Notes: generated by a model from the letters alone, not told the origin. Shown: positions 41,969 through 50,111, counted from the first letter of the stretch. The stretch: DNA of 50,162 bases from Amniculibacterium aquaticum (GCF_003852705.1 NZ_REFA01000017.1:1-50162); one strand, 5' to 3'. Program-made: numbers and translations.

Positions 41969-42937
41969 TTATTTTAAAAAATGCTTGAAAATTAAGTATT
42001 TATTGTTGTAGAATTTCTTTTTTTGTGATTTTTGCCTAAGTTTCCAAGTTTGTAAAGCTTGGCCGTAGAATGCGAAATGTGCTCGTACCACAGCCCAAAG
42101 ATGTGAAAATCCCATTTGCTTCCAAAAATGCAATCCTGCAAGACCGTCCAGGCAAAGTCGTATAAAAATGATGAAAAACACCTGTGGGAAAGGTAAGTTT
42201 TTAAGCATCATGCTCAGATTGTTTCTGAAGTTGAGGTAGGTTTTTTGTGGTGATTGTTTGTTAAGCGTCCCACCGCCTACATGGTAAACCTCAGATTTGT
42301 AAGTATAAAAAATTTTTCTCCCCGAATTGATAAGCCTCCAACAAAGATCAATTTCTTCTTGATGGGCAAAAAAGCGGGCGTCAAATCCTTTTTGATCCCA
42401 AAAATCTTTAGACCGTATGAATAAAGCACAACCTGAGGCCCAGAAGATTTCCGTTTCGTCATCAAATTGCCCAAGGTCTTTTTCCAAGTGGTCAAAAACA
42501 CGACCGCGACAGTAGGGATATCCCAAATTGTCGATTAATCCACCGGCAGCTCCTGCAAATTCGAAATGGTCTCTATTGTGATACGATTTTATTTTTGGCT
42601 GTACAGCAGCGATGTTTTGGTCTTTGTCGAAAAGAGCGATAACAGGATCAATCCAATTTTCCGTAGCTTCTACATCCGAGTTGAGCAGGCAATAAAACTC
42701 AGTATCTATTTTCATTAAACCTTCGTTGTATCCCCCTGCAAATCCGTAGTTTTTGTTGTTTACGATGATCTTTATTTCAGGATAATTTTGTTTGATGAAA
42801 TCCAAACTGTCATCCGTAGAAGCATTGTCTATGATGTAGATGTCTGTAGTTTTAGAATGCTCTACCACAGTGGGTAGAAATTTCTCCAACCACGATTTTC
42901 CGTTCCAATTCAGGATAACAACAGCAAGTCTTTTCAA
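41969..42937 (-). CDS. Glycosyltransferase family 2 protein
   Basis: A 322-residue GT-A-fold glycosyltransferase. It opens VVILNWNGKSWLEKFLP; nucleotide-sugar site IDNASTDDSL; the DxD-like acidic set LLNSDVEATENW; the acceptor-side ALFIRSKDFW. The C-terminal part (residues 235-300) is amphipathic with a hydrophobic stretch (FIIFIRLCLDGLAGLHFW), so it is membrane-associated. It follows an LpxL-like gene by 13 nt and may act in lipopolysaccharide or glycolipid assembly. Confidence 0.87.
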   Translation of the reverse strand: MKRLAVVILNWNGKSWLEKFLPTVVEHSKTTDIYIIDNASTDDSLDFIKQNYPEIKIIVNNKNYGFAGGYNEGLMKIDTEFYCLLNSDVEATENWIDPVIALFDKDQNIAAVQPKIKSYHNRDHFEFAGAAGGLIDNLGYPYCRGRVFDHLEKDLGQFDDETEIFWASGCALFIRSKDFWDQKGFDARFFAHQEEIDLCWRLINSGRKIFYTYKSEVYHVGGGTLNKQSPQKTYLNFRNNLSMMLKNLPFPQVFFIIFIRLCLDGLAGLHFWKQMGFSHLWAVVRAHFAFYGQALQTWKLRQKSQKKKFYNNKYLIFKHFLK

Positions 42938-42950
42938 ATTTTTTAAGGAT

Positions 42951-43832
42951 TTAGTTTAGATTTTCCATTCTTTTGATGGCGTGTTGGTATTTCCATTTTC
43001 TATGGCTCCACAGGTAATTGTCCGGATTTTTTCTAATGGTTGCTTCTAACATTCTGTGGAATTTATTGACCACTTCAAATTCTTTAAATTTTTCGCCATC
43101 CGGGAAAATTCGATAATAATTGACTTGATAATAGCCTCGCTTCACCTTTTTCATATCACAATAGATAAAGTGATAATCCATTCGGGTTGCCAATTTGTCG
43201 TAACCGATAAAAGCAGGAGTCCTTTGGTTCAGGAAATTCACTCCATAATCGACCATATCCACATGCGGACTGGGATCGGCAACAAACATGTAGACCGAAT
43301 TGCCGTCGTTGGTGTTTCTAAAAATGTGTTTTAGTACATCGTTGGCTTCAATCGCTTGGTTTCCGTAGTTTCCACGGATTTTTTTTATCTGATCTTCCCA
43401 AAAAGAATTGTTCACTTTTCTGTAAACAGCATAGGTGTTTTTTTGAGGTAAAATTGTAGATAAAGCATTGAACCACTCCCAGTTGAATACATGACCTGTA
43501 AGTAAAATGATATTTTTCCCTTCGGATTTTGCTTGATGAAAAACCTCTTGGTTGATGTGCTGAACTCGAACTCTAAGTTCATTTGAAGAAATGGTAAAGG
43601 ATTTCACCGTTTCTACAAGATAATCGGTGAAATTTCTAAAAAAAGCTTTACTAACGGATTTTAGTTCTTGGTCTGACTTTTCAGGAAAAGAGTTTTTCAA
43701 GTTGTTGTACACCACTTTTTTACGATAACCTACCAAATAATAATTGGTGTAAAATAGAAAGTCCGAAAAAAAATAATGAATTTTTAACGGCAATCTGGAG
43801 ATCAGTAAAACAATTTGGAACAATAATTTCAT
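42951..43832 (-). CDS. Lysophospholipid / lipid A (LpxL/HtrB-like) acyltransferase
   Basis: A 293-residue inner-membrane acyltransferase with the LpxL/LABT fold. Catalytic His in ILLTGHVFNWEWFNAL (HX4E), NKxPxx-like ALSTILPQKNTYAVYR, and YMFVADPSPHVDMVDYGVNFL. N-terminal hydrophobic segment. Should transfer a secondary acyl chain to lipid A or a related lipid. The frame is open to 43865; the ATG at 43832 (MKLLFQIVLLISRLPL) follows a -7 box TAAATTTG (43849-43842) by 9 nt. Heads an operon with the glycosyltransferase and exonuclease. Confidence 0.85.
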   Translation of the reverse strand: MKLLFQIVLLISRLPLKIHYFFSDFLFYTNYYLVGYRKKVVYNNLKNSFPEKSDQELKSVSKAFFRNFTDYLVETVKSFTISSNELRVRVQHINQEVFHQAKSEGKNIILLTGHVFNWEWFNALSTILPQKNTYAVYRKVNNSFWEDQIKKIRGNYGNQAIEANDVLKHIFRNTNDGNSVYMFVADPSPHVDMVDYGVNFLNQRTPAFIGYDKLATRMDYHFIYCDMKKVKRGYYQVNYYRIFPDGEKFKEFEVVNKFHRMLEATIRKNPDNYLWSHRKWKYQHAIKRMENLN

Positions 43833-43841
43833 ATGCAATTG

Positions 43842-43870
43842 CAAATTTAAAGAATTATCCATCATACCAA
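43842..43870 (-). promoter_or_regulatory. Putative promoter of the acyltransferase operon
   Basis: -7 box TAAATTTG at 43849-43842 (minus) with TTG at 43870-43868, 18-nt spacer. Confidence 0.45.
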
Positions 43871-43925
43871 AGTTTAAATTCTTTTTAAATTGTACTTTTG
43901 GTCTTGTTAAAAAAAATAAAAAATT

Positions 43926-44477
43926 ATGAAAAATACTGTTTTAAAATTAGCTGTTCTTTCTTTCGTCATGCTAGGCTTGTCGGTTCAGGCTCAGAAAAAG
44001 AAAGATGAAAAAAAAGTAGAATTGTCGGTTGCCGAGAAAAAGAAAGCTCTAGAAGCTGAAAAAGCGAGGTTGATAAAACCGTATAATCCCAAAGAAAATG
44101 CAGAGGTTGAATTGTCGAAATTGATAGAAAAAGCTCAAGCTGAAAATAAGAATATCATCGTGCAAGCCGGGGGTAACTGGTGCATTTGGTGTCTGCGCTT
44201 TAACCAATTTGTTCAAGATACTCCAGAGTTAAAATCATTTGTGGATAAGCATTTCTTGTACTATCACCTCAATTGGTCTCCGGATAATAAAAATGAAGCA
44301 CTATTCGAAAAGTACGGTAATCCAGGAGAAAAATACGGATATCCTGTATTTATTATTCTGAATAAAAACGGAGAAATGATCCATGTACAAGAGAGTTCTG
44401 GTTTCGAGGAAGGCAAAGGATACAGTGTGGATAAAGTGAAAGAATTTTTCGAAAAATGGGCAGAAGCATCCAAGTAA
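43926..44477 (+). CDS. Secreted thioredoxin-like protein
   Basis: A 183-residue periplasmic protein with signal peptide (residues 1-22, LSVQAQ) and a Lys/Glu-rich linker (residues 24-60). The thioredoxin-fold domain has CIWC (Cys86, Cys89) in NWCIWCLRFNQF, resembling the DUF255/thioredoxin_7 type. Likely a periplasmic disulfide reductase; partner unknown. A -7 box TACTTTTG lies at 43893-43900. The first 139-bp repeat begins 21 nt after its stop. Confidence 0.83.
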   Translation: MKNTVLKLAVLSFVMLGLSVQAQKKKDEKKVELSVAEKKKALEAEKARLIKPYNPKENAEVELSKLIEKAQAENKNIIVQAGGNWCIWCLRFNQFVQDTPELKSFVDKHFLYYHLNWSPDNKNEALFEKYGNPGEKYGYPVFIILNKNGEMIHVQESSGFEEGKGYSVDKVKEFFEKWAEASK

Positions 44478-44498
44478 AATTTTGAATTGTACTTGGAT

Positions 44499-44637
44499 CA
44501 ATCCCGTCCTAAATAGAAGAAATAAGAAGGTATTTAAGTAACTCTAATTATCTTAGAGGTTGTAAAACAAAAAACCTTCTTATGGATTCAAAAATAACAT
44601 TATTGACTTATCCTTTTAATTAATAATTGATTTGTAA
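44499..44637 (+). repeat. 139-bp dispersed direct repeat, copy A
   Basis: One of three same-orientation copies in the last 6 kb; identical base for base to copy B. It begins CAATCCCGTCC and contains two nested inverted repeats: ATAAGAAGGT / ACCTTCTTAT (10 bp, about 50 nt apart) and CTCTAA / TTAGAG inside. An ATGGATTCAAAAATAAC stretch near the end could be the start of a lost reading frame. It lies 20 bp from the 3' end of the immunity-like pseudogene. Confidence 0.8.
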
Positions 44638-44648
44638 TAATGTTGAGC

Positions 44649-44721
44649 ACCAGTCTTTTAAACAAGTAATTGATGCCTTTTTTTACAAGTATTTATCGAT
44701 TTTTTTACTTTAAACAAGTTC
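44649..44721. repeat. 73-bp inverted repeat arm, partner at 50039-50111
   Basis: This stretch, the tail of the immunity-like pseudogene, is found again at 50039-50111 in the opposite orientation with 67 of 73 bases matching by my count. Nearly 5.4 kb lies between, holding the whole RHS cluster. Confidence 0.75.
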
Positions 44722-44951
44722 AATAATAAAACACTAAAAACAACTATCAATTTTTCAACTACTGATGTTTTTCCTAAACTAATATGTCCATAAATTAGAA
44801 CTCTTAAAAAAGCAAAAATATTTAATAAAAATGTAATTACTAACATTACTATTATATATATACCATTTTCTCCACTCTCACCAAAGTATTAATATTGTAC
44901 GTTGGCTCCAAGTCAATAAATGTATCTGAAAAATTTTTTAATTTTTTTCAT
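44658..44951 (-). pseudogene. Immunity-like membrane protein, paralog of 44998-45408, broken by two stops
   Basis: From the ATG at 44951 the frame runs MKKIKKFFRYIY, stop, LGANVQY, stop, then YFGESGENGIYIIVMLVI and on to a TAA at 44658. The neighbouring gene reads MEKIKKVFRYIYW then IFGESGDNGVYVIAIF, so this is a decayed duplicate. A TGG to TGA change accounts for the first stop. The hydrophobic helices remain in the C-terminal half. Without readthrough it cannot give a full protein. Confidence 0.75.
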
Positions 44952-44997
44952 ATTTTAAAAAGGATTTATATTTAAAGCTGCGAACTTTGATACAATA

Positions 44998-45408
44998 TCA
45001 TTGGTTTGCAAGGTTCAATATAAAGACAAAAGAAACTGCAGAAAACAGCCATAATATGAAAAATATAATAGTATGGAATATCCTTTTCTTTTTACTTATG
45101 TTTAAAAATTCTGGATTATTTTTTATTGGAATATGTTTAGTTTTCTTTCTTACAACATAATATATTGTAAATCCGATAATTAAAAATGATAATTTAAAAA
45201 TATTTTTAAAATTATAACCGGAAACATCTGTGAAACTTTCGTTATCAAAGAGTAGTACCCTAATTACAGAAAATAAAAAAAATATTATGGACATTATAAA
45301 AATGGCGATAACATACACCCCATTATCTCCGCTCTCCCCAAAAATCCTGTAATTCTGATGTGCAAATATCCAATAAATATATCTAAATACTTTTTTAATT
45401 TTTTCCAT
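44998..45408 (-). CDS. Three-helix membrane protein, putative immunity protein to tip 1
   Basis: A 136-residue protein with three hydrophobic segments: YVIAIFIMSIIFFLFSVIRV (about 32-51), IFKLSFLIIGFTIYYVV (about 69-86) and TIIFFILWLFSAVSFVFIL (about 112-131). No recognised family. It starts 7 nt after the stop of the RHS fragment, on the same strand. Size, topology and position agree with the two other tip-linked membrane genes in this cluster, so an immunity role is inferred by context only. Confidence 0.5.
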   Translation of the reverse strand: MEKIKKVFRYIYWIFAHQNYRIFGESGDNGVYVIAIFIMSIIFFLFSVIRVLLFDNESFTDVSGYNFKNIFKLSFLIIGFTIYYVVRKKTKHIPIKNNPEFLNISKKKRIFHTIIFFILWLFSAVSFVFILNLANQ

Positions 45409-45415
45409 GTGTAAA

Positions 45416-46894
45416 TTAAAATTTAATTAATGTTGCATTATTTCCTAAACTATTATCGATTTCCTCAGCTATCATATCATTTAGACCCTTCCCATCATTA
45501 AAAAATGCAACCCCAATATCTGCGCCCATCCAAATCCAGCCAACAGGCCCCGCATATGCGGATACAACATTTATTGTCATTTTGGAAACTTCACCTGCCG
45601 TTATTTTACCATCATAAACTGCTTCGGCACCATCTAAAACATAACCCGCAAAACCTGCCTTTTTTGCTATTTTTCCTAATGATCCTGAAAATGCTTTTGC
45701 AGTAGCAGCAGATATTCTTTTTCCTTGTACCCCTCGCAAGAATTTACCATTAGCTTGCTTTGCTAGTTCACTCATCCTATGGTAATTTCCTTTAGCATCT
45801 AACCAACCGTATTTACTATAGCTTGCTGCTGCCATACCACTATGTACAAAATCAGTAGAGTTGGCTGCTAGTTTTGCAGTATTCCATAATCTATCAGCAG
45901 CATAATCCCATCCGTATTTATCATTCCCATACTTAGAATTCCAATCATGCATAAAAGCATTAAAATGATCTTGCAATTGTTGTCCCCAACCTTTTCCTCT
46001 AACAATAACTTCAGGTATATCGATAGTGTTGAGACCATCATTACCGCTTCCAAAATTTCCGCCATTATAACCGAAACTACCAGATGCAGCACCAGAACCA
46101 ACACCAGAACCACCTCCAAATCCGCCGCCACCGCCACCATTGGCTGCGACATATTGTACAAAAGCACTAAACTGGGCACCACTCGCAAAATTATGCCAAT
46201 CTCCAAAATTAATTCCTTCTACATACTCCCATCCAGAATAAATATTGGGCATAGAGTCTTTAAGGCTTTGTATTTGCGAGGTATATCTTCCATCGGGATC
46301 AATCATCATGATGGGATTATTAACCACATACGCATAGGGACTAAAGCTATGGTACTTTTCTGCCAACTGATCTATGCCAAACCATCTTCCCAGCTCGGGT
46401 TGGTAGTTTCGCCAGCCGTAATCATACATGCCGTTTTCCTGCAATTCTTTTCCATTATACTTATGGGTATACGACGGGTTGCCGGTATTCCCCGTGTTGT
46501 ACCCATCGTGCTTTAGCCCAAAAGGATAATAGTTGTTTTCTTCTAGCACTACCGCTGCTCCGCTGCTGTTTTTGGTATAGCTAAGTCTTACATTTCCTAA
46601 ATGGTCTTTGTAATTGTAAATATACTTGGCGTTTTTAAAATCATAGTATCCTTCTGCATTTGGATAAAACTGTAATGTAGTAGTACTGGATACGGTTTCA
46701 TAAACAAATCCGTCCAAATAATCGATGGTTTTGCTGCCTACTACTTTTTTTATCTTTGTGCCATCTGCTCTATATTGGTAGGAAACATTTTGTCCGTTAT
46801 TGGTAGTTATTGCCATTGGAAGATTCAGGAAATTATAGGTAATTCCTGTAACACCTTTGTCCAAATTAGAAGTTTGGTTTCCATTGTTATCGTA
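45416..46894 (-). pseudogene. RHS/YD-repeat protein, N-terminally truncated, with toxin-like tip 1
   Basis: The frame opens directly after a TGA at 46897-46895 with YDNNGNQTSNLDK, a YD repeat in mid-protein, 9 nt after the stop of the preceding membrane-protein gene. No ATG fits the true start. The RHS core follows: DHLGNVRLSYTKNS, YYPFGLKHDGYN, YNGKELQENGMYDYGWRNYQ and the core end NPIMMIDPDGR. Then comes a polymorphic C-terminal tip of about 280 residues: Gly-rich linker (GGGGGGFGGG), IPEVIVRGKGWGQQ, and a hydrophobic end DGAEAVYDGKITAGE to ADIGVAFF. Intact RHS proteins are over 1000 residues. The 5' part was lost by recombination, so expression is doubtful. Confidence 0.8.
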
Positions 46895-46903
46895 TCAATA
46901 AAA

Positions 46904-47311
46904 TCAATATTTATTCAAAATACCTAAAATTAAAAGAATAAGCAACGGAAATAATAAAAGTGAAAAAATTAACCAACCTCGTTTTTTTTTAATTTCACTT
47001 AATTCTTGTTTCCATTTGTTTTCAAGATTTTTTTTAACTTTTGTTGAATAAATTTCATCGTTAATAAAAGTTAACACTAAAAATATCAACCCCCAACCTA
47101 ACGATATGTTTTTTGAGTTGCCTACCATTTCAGATTTATTATATAAAATTTTAATAAATAATATTATTATAACGGCTAATGATGTGGATTGAAACATACT
47201 TAATCCTATTGCAGCTGTAATGCCAGTATCTTTATCCCATTTATAATAAAATTTATAAATACGATAATACATATAATCAAATAAATTCTTAATTTTTCTA
47301 ATAATTACCAT
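46904..47311 (-). CDS. Three-helix membrane protein, putative immunity protein to tip 2
   Basis: A 135-residue protein with hydrophobic segments at about 34-58 (STSLAVIIILFIKILY), 72-90 (ISLGWGLIFLVLTFI) and 111-133 (WLIFSLLLFPLLILLILGIL). It starts inside the last codons of the tip-2 fragment (ATGGTAA overlap, 7 nt), the coupling seen in toxin-immunity pairs. The N-terminal IRKIKNLFDYMYYRIY is reminiscent of the IKKVFRYIYW of the tip-1 partner. Function inferred by context. Confidence 0.5.
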   Translation of the reverse strand: MVIIRKIKNLFDYMYYRIYKFYYKWDKDTGITAAIGLSMFQSTSLAVIIILFIKILYNKSEMVGNSKNISLGWGLIFLVLTFINDEIYSTKVKKNLENKWKQELSEIKKKRGWLIFSLLLFPLLILLILGILNKY

Positions 47312-47503
47312 CTTCCTAAAATTGTATTATCAATACCTGCTCCAATTCTATCTGTCAATGTAGTACCTGTAGTTAAGCCAACTGTCAAATCTATTGCGCC
47401 ATATACCCATCCATATGGGGTAAAAGTTGTTACCAATCCTATTCCAACTTTAACAACATCACCTGCTGTTAGCCCATTTTTATCAGTTGCACCTTCAATC
47501 CCG
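47305..47503 (-). pseudogene. RHS toxin-like tip 2, C-terminal fragment only
   Basis: About 65 codons in frame: DGIEGATDKNGLTAGDVVKV, then TTFTPYGWVYGAIDLTVGLT and DRIGAGIDNTILGRW, stop at 47305. It aligns with the end of tip 1 (DGAEAVYDGKITAGEVSK...GPVGWIWMGADIGVAFF...EEIDNSL). An in-frame TAG lies directly upstream, inside copy B of the 139-bp repeat, so everything before is missing. The fragment is therefore an orphan tip end, left attached to its partner gene. Confidence 0.75.
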
Positions 47504-47634
47504 TCCTAAATAGAAGAAATAAGAAGGTATTTAAGTAACTCTAATTATCTTAGAGGTTGTAAAACAAAAAACCTTCTTATGGATTCAAAAATAACATTAT
47601 TGACTTATCCTTTTAATTAATAATTGATTTGTAA
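47496..47634 (+). repeat. 139-bp dispersed direct repeat, copy B
   Basis: Base-for-base identical to copy A by my reading. It truncates tip 2 and lies 38 bp from the 3' end of the tip-3 membrane gene. The first bases (CAATCCCGTCC) also serve as the D-G-I codons of tip 2, so the exact junction is blurred. Confidence 0.85.
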
Positions 47635-47672
47635 AAATTGTACGATTTTTTGGGGGCAGCATAAACATTTAA

Positions 47673-48071
47673 TCATTTAAAAAATCTTGCACTTGAAAGT
47701 ATCAATATAAAAAGAGCAACACTGCATATTACAATGAAAATTGCCGAAATAAAAAACAGTATTCTTTTCCATCGAGGAGTTACCTTATAAAGACTTTCCA
47801 GTTCTTGCATAGAAAAAATTGTCAAAATATACTTTTTTATTAATCGTCTGGTAACCAAAAACTCAAAGGGAACAGCTATGACCATAATAGAAAATATGCT
47901 TCTAAAACCTAATTCAAAACATATAAGGCTAATAATTCCGTAAACAACAAATGAAATATTGGAAGTAGTAATATTAAGTAAAGACTCCTTTAAATCTGCA
48001 CCTTTAAATTGTCCTATCTTCTGTCCACAGTAATTAATGAATAGCCACTGTTTTATTATTGATTTAATCAT
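47673..48071 (-). CDS. Membrane protein, putative immunity protein to tip 3
   Basis: A 132-residue protein with hydrophobic segments FVVYGIISLICFELGF, SIFSIMVIAVPFEFLV and ILFFISAIFIVICSVALFIL. No family recognised. Its ATG overlaps the stop of the tip-3 gene by 8 nt (ATGATTAA). Same size and topology as the other two tip-linked membrane proteins, but the sequence is mostly different, as expected for cognate immunity proteins. Confidence 0.5.
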   Translation of the reverse strand: MIKSIIKQWLFINYCGQKIGQFKGADLKESLLNITTSNISFVVYGIISLICFELGFRSIFSIMVIAVPFEFLVTRRLIKKYILTIFSMQELESLYKVTPRWKRILFFISAIFIVICSVALFILILSSARFFK

Positions 48072-48783
48072 AGATATGTGTATTTATACCGCCAAATTGA
48101 GCATCTAGTTTATCTCCAATATCAAAAGTATAATCTAAAACCCCATAAGCTAAAACAAATGGTGCTGTAACAGGAAAAGCTAAACCTACTGTTAAAAGAC
48201 CAAGATTTACAGCTGTAGAAGTTTTTACATTTCCATCATCTAACCAATCTGCTAGACCAGCAACAGCAGACAATGCTGTACTTAATTTACCTAACTTTCC
48301 AGCCACTTTCCCTGCTTTGCTCATAAATGCCTTGCTGTTTTGATAAATTTTCCCAGACTTCATATTAGTAATTTTAGAAAGCTCGTAAGCCATTTTACGT
48401 TTAAAATCATTAGGGATTCTATTATATCCTTTTACAGCTACATCTGTATATCCAAGACCCCCGTTAAAGTTTTTTTCAGTAAATGCTATAGCTTCGCCAA
48501 CAGTTGTTTTTATTAATCTATCAGAAAAAGAATCAATATTATTAGAAACACCTACCGTCCAATTCCCAAACTTATCCGCGGTACTCACAAACTTTCTATG
48601 CCAAGTCCCCAAATCCATTCCTCCTGGTATGCTACCGCCACCAGTCCACCAGTTGTAATAAAAACCACCATTTGCATAACTTACATTACCTCCTGCATGA
48701 TGAAAACCACCAGAAAAATTAACATAACTGCCTACCAAACTTCCACTGCCTCCAATAGGATTATAGGTTCCGCCAGGATTCAT
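48064..48783 (-). CDS. RHS toxin-like tip 3 (C-terminal part of an RHS-type protein)
   Basis: The frame is open well upstream of the ATG at 48783 (GDDIATPWGTNSHWQAVTQS and a Gly run), so this is the tip end of a longer protein, not a gene with its own start; 239 residues from the ATG. Gly/Asn-rich start, central KFGNWTVGVSNNIDSFS, and a hydrophobic C-terminal region (KAGKVAGKLGKLSTALSAVAG, DDGNVKTSTAVNLGLLTVGL, APFVLAYGVLDY) similar in plan to tips 1 and 2. No nuclease motif is seen; a membrane-acting toxin is an inference from the hydrophobic end and the membrane-bound partner. Confidence 0.55.
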   Translation of the reverse strand: MNPGGTYNPIGGSGSLVGSYVNFSGGFHHAGGNVSYANGGFYYNWWTGGGSIPGGMDLGTWHRKFVSTADKFGNWTVGVSNNIDSFSDRLIKTTVGEAIAFTEKNFNGGLGYTDVAVKGYNRIPNDFKRKMAYELSKITNMKSGKIYQNSKAFMSKAGKVAGKLGKLSTALSAVAGLADWLDDGNVKTSTAVNLGLLTVGLAFPVTAPFVLAYGVLDYTFDIGDKLDAQFGGINTHIYD

Positions 48784-48866
48784 GGAACTATAACTTCCTG
48801 TCCAATGATTGGTAGCGACAAAACCGCCACCACCACCAGAACTTCCTCCAGTATCAAGACTTTGTG

Positions 48867-49793
48867 TTACCGCCTGCCAATGGGAGTTGGTTCCCCATGG
48901 TGTTGCAATATCATCCCCGATTTTTCGGAACGGCTTTCGCCTCCAATAATATACCCCGTTGAAGTTAAAGCTATGGTTCTCAAATGATCATCCCCGTTTC
49001 CTCCAAAATTTTTCTCCCACTCAACCTTATTATCCTTCGAAATCTTAACAATCCAATAATCTCCCTCTCCATTATTTTCAGTCTTTTTTGAACCCCCTAT
49101 ATCACTTCGGGAGTAAATTCCAAGTAATGCTCCTCCATCTTTGGTGGGAATCATTTTTTCTACTTCATCTAAGCCTTTACCTCCCAAAATAATTTGTGAA
49201 AGTTCCTTTCCATTTTTATCCAGTCTTATAATGAGGACATCTTTGGAGCCATATCCCTTAGCAGAATTTTGAACATTTCCTGCAATAACAAAACCTAAAT
49301 CCGTTGTTTGAATAACTGCTCGTGATTCTTCATCAGAGCTAGTTCCTATGGTTTTCTGCCAAAGTTCATCTCCAAATTCATTGAGGCGAATCAACCAAAT
49401 ATCTGATCCTCCATTAGATTCTTGTTTTTTATCTAATCCCACATTTGAATAAGTGGTTCCTGAAACAATAAATCCTCCTTCTTGAGTGGCAACAGTTGAT
49501 CCGATAAAATCATGGTTTTTTCCCGAAAAGTACTTTTCCCAAACCTGTTCGCCCTGTTGGTTTAGTTTTACCAAATGGAAATCATATCCAGTGTTTTGGT
49601 TTTTGGCAGAAATATCGTGGTTATTGGATTGAATAGAACTTCCAGAGATGAGATACTGCCCATCTATAGTAGTGGTTACTTGGTTTTAAAAATCTTGTGT
49701 GGAAGACTGAACGTCTTTTTGCCATAAAACCTCTTGAGCAGATAGGTTTATAAACCCAAGCAATGCTACGACAAGAGTATTTTTTTTCTTCAT
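48867..49793 (-). pseudogene. N-terminal part of RHS-locus protein (signal peptide + repeat propeller), broken
   Basis: From the ATG at 49793: signal peptide MKKKNTLVVALLGFINLSAQ, then EVLWQKDVQSSTQDF and a TAA (codon 36, 49688-49686), after which the frame continues in the same register (NQVTTTIDGQYLISGSS). Repeats of about 50 residues follow, with WEKYF, GGSDIWLIRLNEFGDELWQK, and GEGDYWIVKISKDNKVEWEK, a beta-propeller-like pattern. The frame then leaves the expected path at a run of four G near 48917: one more G would join SEKSG to DDIATPWG of tip 3. So there are two lesions: a nonsense codon and a frameshift. The YD/RHS core that normally links the two parts is missing. Confidence 0.75.
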
Positions 49794-49878
49794 ATGAATA
49801 GGTGTTTTTCCATGTTATAAAAATGACATTAACTTTTTAGTAATTGTTTTTCAATTTGTTTTTCAAAATTTTGCATTT

Positions 49879-49886
49879 CAAAAATA
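49879..49886 (-). promoter_or_regulatory. Possible -7 box upstream of the RHS locus
   Basis: TATTTTTG on the minus strand, 85 nt before the ATG at 49793. The rest of 49794-49924 shows no gene. Confidence 0.3.
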
Positions 49887-49924
49887 TAAAAAAATTTACC
49901 TTCAGCAAATATTTTTAAAAAGAA

Positions 49925-50036
49925 CAATCCCGTCCTAAATAGAAGAAATAAGAAGGAATTTAAGTAACTCTAATTATCTTAGAGGTTGTAAAACAAAAAA
50001 CCTTCTTATGGATTCAAAAATAACATTATTTTGACT
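49925..50036 (+). repeat. 139-bp dispersed direct repeat, copy C (shortened)
   Basis: The same orientation as copies A and B. It matches the first 105 or so bases with one substitution (AAGGAATT for AAGGTATT, which breaks the last pair of the outer stem), then diverges after AACATTATT and runs into the immunity-gene-tail fragment. Confidence 0.8.
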
Positions 50037-50038
50037 AT

Positions 50039-50111
50039 GAACTTGTTTAAAGTAAAAAAATCGATAAACACCTTTAAAAAAAGGCGTTAATTATTTGTTT
50101 AAAAGACTGGT
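50039..50111 (+). repeat. Inverted copy of the immunity-like gene tail
   Basis: Plus-strand codons NLFKVKKSINTFKKRR match the tail of the pseudogene at 44658-44721 read from the other strand (about 92% identical). It is a fragment of a further, oppositely oriented copy. The remaining bases to 50162 show nothing else I can identify. Confidence 0.7.

Noticed and set aside
44581-44626. Short ATG frame (MDSKITLLTYPFN) inside the 139-bp repeat
   Set aside because: Only a few codons, and copy C ends it even sooner; at most the remnant start of a lost reading frame.
44499-50036. CRISPR array
   Set aside because: Three copies of a 139-bp repeat kilobases apart, with genes between; no short repeat-spacer pattern.
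50036-50089. Short plus-strand ATG frame MNLFKVKKSINTF
   Set aside because: It is the inverted tail of the immunity-like gene, not an independent gene.
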